Source: Vespula vulgaris (taxonomy: Eukaryota > Arthropoda > Insecta > Hymenoptera > Vespidae). Taken from it: a stretch of DNA of 64,000 nucleotides. This document shows, piece by piece, positions 61,063 through 64,000 of the stretch. Positions within the stretch are counted from its first letter, which is position 1; each line of letters begins with the position of its first letter. The DNA lies in NCBI RefSeq assembly GCF_905475345.1, contig NC_066590.1:5904001-5968000 (forward strand), given 5' to 3'. The translations under genes were made by a program, and so were the position numbers. The notes under the pieces were generated by a model, which saw only the letters and a program-made list of their open reading frames with translations, searched no databases and was not told the origin of the DNA.

Positions 61063-62630
61063 GTATTAATGCATCGAAATAATAAATTTAGTTTAATTCG
61101 ATTTACGTCGATCACATAATTTTCAATTTGGTAAAATCGAACGTCGAGCAGTAATAGTCGTTGAGAACGATATCTATTCGCGTGTCAGTCAGGCTTTTAA
61201 GATATTCCGTCAGTAAGCTCACAACCGACGGCGTGTATCTCATTCCCGTTCCTCGTCTTCGTCGTCCTCGTCGTCTCACGAAGCCTCATAAACTCCGATG
61301 GGAATCGGGTTTCTTAATAACCACGGGACTTACATGGGCGAGTCACAACCGCGAATAAATTGCCTTTTTTCTTCACAGAAGAGAGCACTAAGTAAGGATA
61401 CAAACGAACGGTCTAACACGTACGTTATATTTATAAAATATTAGTTGAAAGATAAAAAAGAAACGAGAAAAATGGAAAAAAATTTAGGAAAGGAAAAAAA
61501 AAAGATAAACGATCGGCTATCGTGTACATATGTACACCCACATATTTTCTCTCTCGACGCTAATTGAACCGCGTTACGTAAAAGCGGATTATACTTGATA
61601 CGATTTGCGATCGGTAAAGCCGATACCACCAACGTATGCTTTTGGATATAACAAACTGAATCGGATGAACCTGGATAACGCATACATGTATGTATGTAAG
61701 TATACTACGTTTCAATGGAAAATCCTAGACGGTCGATATTTCTAAAACTTTTAATTAATCACTAAATGTTAACTATTGTACAACGTTTCTTATGTATATT
61801 TATATGTATACACATGTATATATACGAAATTACGAAAGATCATCATGATTTTATCCACGATTTGTAAGGATTCTCCCTTGGAACGATGCACTTAATAGTC
61901 TTTTATGTAGAATATGTATACCCGCATCCGAAAGTTCTCGAGAAAATCGTCTATCTCAACAGGAAACTTACAAGATTTCGTATAACGTCTTAAGAATCGA
62001 GCAATTCGACGAGTTTCAAGTAACTTTCGAAAGTTTTCGAGATTCTAAGATTTCGTATACCTATTCGAGTCAAAGAAGGTAATTGTATATCCACCAACCC
62101 CGTTTAATCGAGTATGTGGAGGTATATTCGCAATGGAAGTGTTCGAGTGACAACCGAATACATGCAAAGTGGGTAAGCGAAAATTCATGTATCTCGCAAA
62201 GATCTATGTACTTAAATATCTAAACGAAATTAGTCGATTTCGAGACTCGACTCGAGAGCTCTCGCGCTTAAGATTCTCGTAGGAAACAAGAAGAAGAGTA
62301 CCTAAAGTTAATTAAACGCAAAATTACTCTTCCCTTTTGGAACGTTCGAAGTATCGTAGGAAGATAGGAAAAGAGAGAGAAAAAAGAAAAAAGATTAAGA
62401 TTAACACAAAAGAATCGGGTCCAAGGAGTAAAACTTGGCCTGGAGCCAACAAGAAACGCGCATAATTCATCGGTTACCTCCTTCACCTTCCTCCTTGAAG
62501 GCCGTGCGTTCTACTCTTTCGGAATAACTCGACCGAGTTAAAATATGAATTATGGCTAGAGACGACGGTGACGTTGCGCGAGAGATCATCGGATAAGGAC
62601 GGGCTTATTTTACTTACGTATAAGGAAAAA

Positions 62631-62832
62631 AGAAAATGAAAAAGAAAAAAAAAGAGAAGCAGAGGGAGTGAGAGAAGGAGGAGAAGAAGGAAGACACGAG
62701 TAGAGGACGAACGAAGGGCGTAAAAAAGACTCGTGAAGAGAAAAATAAATAGAGGTAGGGAAAAAAGAGAGAAAGGGAGAGAAAGGGAGGGAGAGAGAGA
62801 AAGAGAGAAGGAGAAAGGAGACGAGAAGCTCG
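62631..62832. repeat. Long polypurine tract
   Basis: About 200 bases mostly of purine on + (AAAGAAAA, GAGG, GGGAGAAA and GA units) with short interruptions at 62695-62730. It creates three overlapping Ser/Leu/Phe-rich minus frames that are artefacts. Confidence 0.85.
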
Positions 62833-63182
62833 CGAGAGGCTGCAGCACGCCACGTCGACCGTAAACTTTTATTCGCATTCAAATTCAGGCTGAAAGCGTC
62901 CTTAAAACGAACGTATCTCTTCCTTCCTACCTTCCTCGCTCGTCCTCTCACATTTTACTTCTTTTTTCCATCGTTCTAGCCTGTACGAAACGCTTTCGTA
63001 CACGTTTGCTGCCGACTAACAGCCGTCGTTTGAAAACTGGGAAATGCTTGTACTTCGAACGAGTAGACCATACCGAGACACACACCTGATCTTTCTCAAA
63101 TTGACCATATAACGTCGTACCACCGACTAAATTTTACACTTTCAAAGAAAGAAAAGGAGAAATGAAAGAGAAAACAGAAAGG

Positions 63183-63211
63183 GAGAAAGAGAGAGAGAGA
63201 GAGAGAGAGAG
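63183..63211. repeat. (GA)n microsatellite
   Basis: About 13 GA units. Confidence 0.93.
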
Positions 63212-63579
63212 TTAACATATTATCGTAAAAAGGAATTTCTGTGCGCGACACAATAAGACTCCGAACAAATGCCTTTGGCAATTTAACGCAAACAATATTT
63301 TACCATTACTACTAACTAGTCTTTTAATTAAATATATTTAAGTTTGTAGAATCAAAAAATAAACAAACAAAAAAGAAGCTTGTTACAGGGAATCGTATTT
63401 CTCATTTCATCAGGCTACAAAATTGCAATCGCATGACTGATCGATGGTAGCGTTTTATTTTACGCTTAAAAAACACTACAGAGAAAATGGATATATAATC
63501 AAATATAAATAAATAAGTAATCCTCTACTAGCGTAGAAAAAGAATTTTATTAATGTAAATTATAAATTATAAACGATAA

Positions 63580-63587
63580 CGTTAGAG
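63580..63587. repeat. Left copy of 8-bp target-site duplication
   Basis: CGTTAGAG abuts the left transposon end. It matches CGCTATAG at 63869-63876 at six of eight bases and shares the T-and-A layout common in hAT target sites. Confidence 0.5.
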
Positions 63588-63868
63588 CAGCGTTACTCAA
63601 TCATTTTGCCATGCTGTCCAATATTTGTTTTTTGTTTATAATAATATAGGGGTCCTAAATGTTTATGATATACAATTTTTAAGAACCTGGTAGAACAGAG
63701 TCACACTGTATATTATTCTATTTTAAAAATACGGCTGTTTTTTACGAGAGCTTCTTTGAAATCTCTTATGAATGAATCACTTTTTTCGCTTCGAGGTAAG
63801 ATAGCAAGCAATCGTTTCGCATTCCATATTTAAAAATTTAAAGCGACCCCATAGATTGAGAAACGCTG
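63588..63868. mobile_element. Non-autonomous hAT-type DNA transposon (MITE-like), 281 bp
   Basis: The left end reads CAGCGTTACTCAATC (63588-63602). The right end, read on the minus strand from 63868, is CAGCGTTTCTCAATC, matching at 14 of 15 positions. Outside the ends lie CGTTAGAG (63580-63587) and CGCTATAG (63869-63876), equal at 6 of 8 positions. This suggests an 8-bp target-site duplication that has since decayed. CAGNG termini continuing TTCTCAA and an 8-bp duplication are characteristic of the hAT superfamily (Charlie-like ends). The interior is AT-rich and has no transposase frame, so the copy would depend on a transposase elsewhere in the genome. Orientation is undetermined. Mismatches in the ends and flanks suggest an old insertion. 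Confidence 0.72.
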
Positions 63869-63876
63869 CGCTATAG
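63869..63876. repeat. Right copy of 8-bp target-site duplication
   Basis: CGCTATAG abuts the right transposon end and differs from the left copy at two positions. Confidence 0.5.
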
Positions 63877-64000
63877 AAGACCGGTTTTCTGGACGTGTCA
63901 CGAAAAAATAGACATACCATATCGATACTTTGTTATGTCGGCGCGTGACCACCACTACATACACATATCGTGATAAAAAAAAAGTATCGAAGGTGTCTGC
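63877..64000. other. Right-edge non-coding sequence
   Basis: Short unique-looking sequence to the window end; nothing recognised. Confidence 0.6.

Larger units (their letters stand above)
59788..63587. other. Non-coding stretch
   Basis: Contains simple repeats (60391-60451, 60989-61062, 62631-62832, 63183-63211). A 65-codon + frame at 61161-61358 with CGTCGTCCTCGTCGTC triplets is not supported. No RNA gene was seen. Confidence 0.55.

Noticed and set aside
62483..62951. Three overlapping minus frames of 79-131 codons
   Set aside because: All three phases are open because the tract is polypurine. Composition is Ser/Leu/Phe only.
1..64000. tRNA, rRNA, snRNA or well-known conserved miRNA genes
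   Set aside because: I looked for B-box-like GGTTCRANYCC words with a paired A-box, for U1/U6 signatures and for common insect miRNA seeds in hairpins. No convincing case was seen. A covariance-model search would be decisive.
1..64000. CRISPR array or prokaryotic system
   Set aside because: Repeats are microsatellites with no spacer structure, and the window is eukaryotic in character.
1..64000. Telomeric TTAGG array or centromeric satellite
   Set aside because: No TTAGG tandem run and no long-period satellite array were seen.

Overview
This window looks like non-coding DNA from an insect nuclear genome, most plausibly an aculeate hymenopteran (wasp, bee or ant). By eye it is AT-rich but keeps abundant CpG: words such as TCGA, ACG and GATCGATC are everywhere. 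It is saturated with simple repeats, mainly GA/CT, GAAA, AT and GT. There is no dense ORF layout, operon, ribosome-binding-site pattern, rRNA or tRNA, so it is not prokaryotic. The assignment to Hymenoptera is inference; no diagnostic gene is present.

Only one stretch has the combined signals of a real gene part: a candidate 3'-terminal exon on the + strand at 26088-26384. A splice-acceptor-like sequence precedes it, about 98 codons stay open to TGA, and an AATAAA signal with a T-rich downstream element follows. I do not recognise the protein. All other open frames are short, or arise because GA/CT, GAAA and similar repeats contain no stop codon in some frames. They are treated as chance.

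Layout: 1-6.4 kb is mixed non-coding DNA with small GAAA, GGAA and GATA arrays. 6.4-10.6 kb is dominated by polypurine/polypyrimidine tracts and two G-quadruplex-prone blocks. 10.6-26 kb alternates less repetitive sequence, with small palindromes and direct repeats, with many GA, AT and trinucleotide microsatellites. 26.1-26.5 kb holds the candidate exon and its 3' end. 26.5-63.5 kb is again intergenic or intronic in character, with microsatellites and several GC-richer, non-repetitive islands that could be regulatory (27.0-27.2, 28.0-28.2, 38.1-38.2, 39.2-39.4, 50.7-51.0 and 58.1-58.2 kb). The right edge (63588-63868) carries a well-supported short non-autonomous hAT-type DNA transposon with terminal inverted repeats and a degraded 8-bp target duplication.

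No set of genes working together is visible. The likeliest picture is a long intron or intergenic region, possibly the 5' part belonging to the gene that ends at about 26.46 kb. I found no convincing novel multi-gene system. The points most worth checking are the orphan terminal exon, the hAT element, the perfect palindromes, the diverged duplication near 57.1-57.3 kb and the non-repetitive islands.
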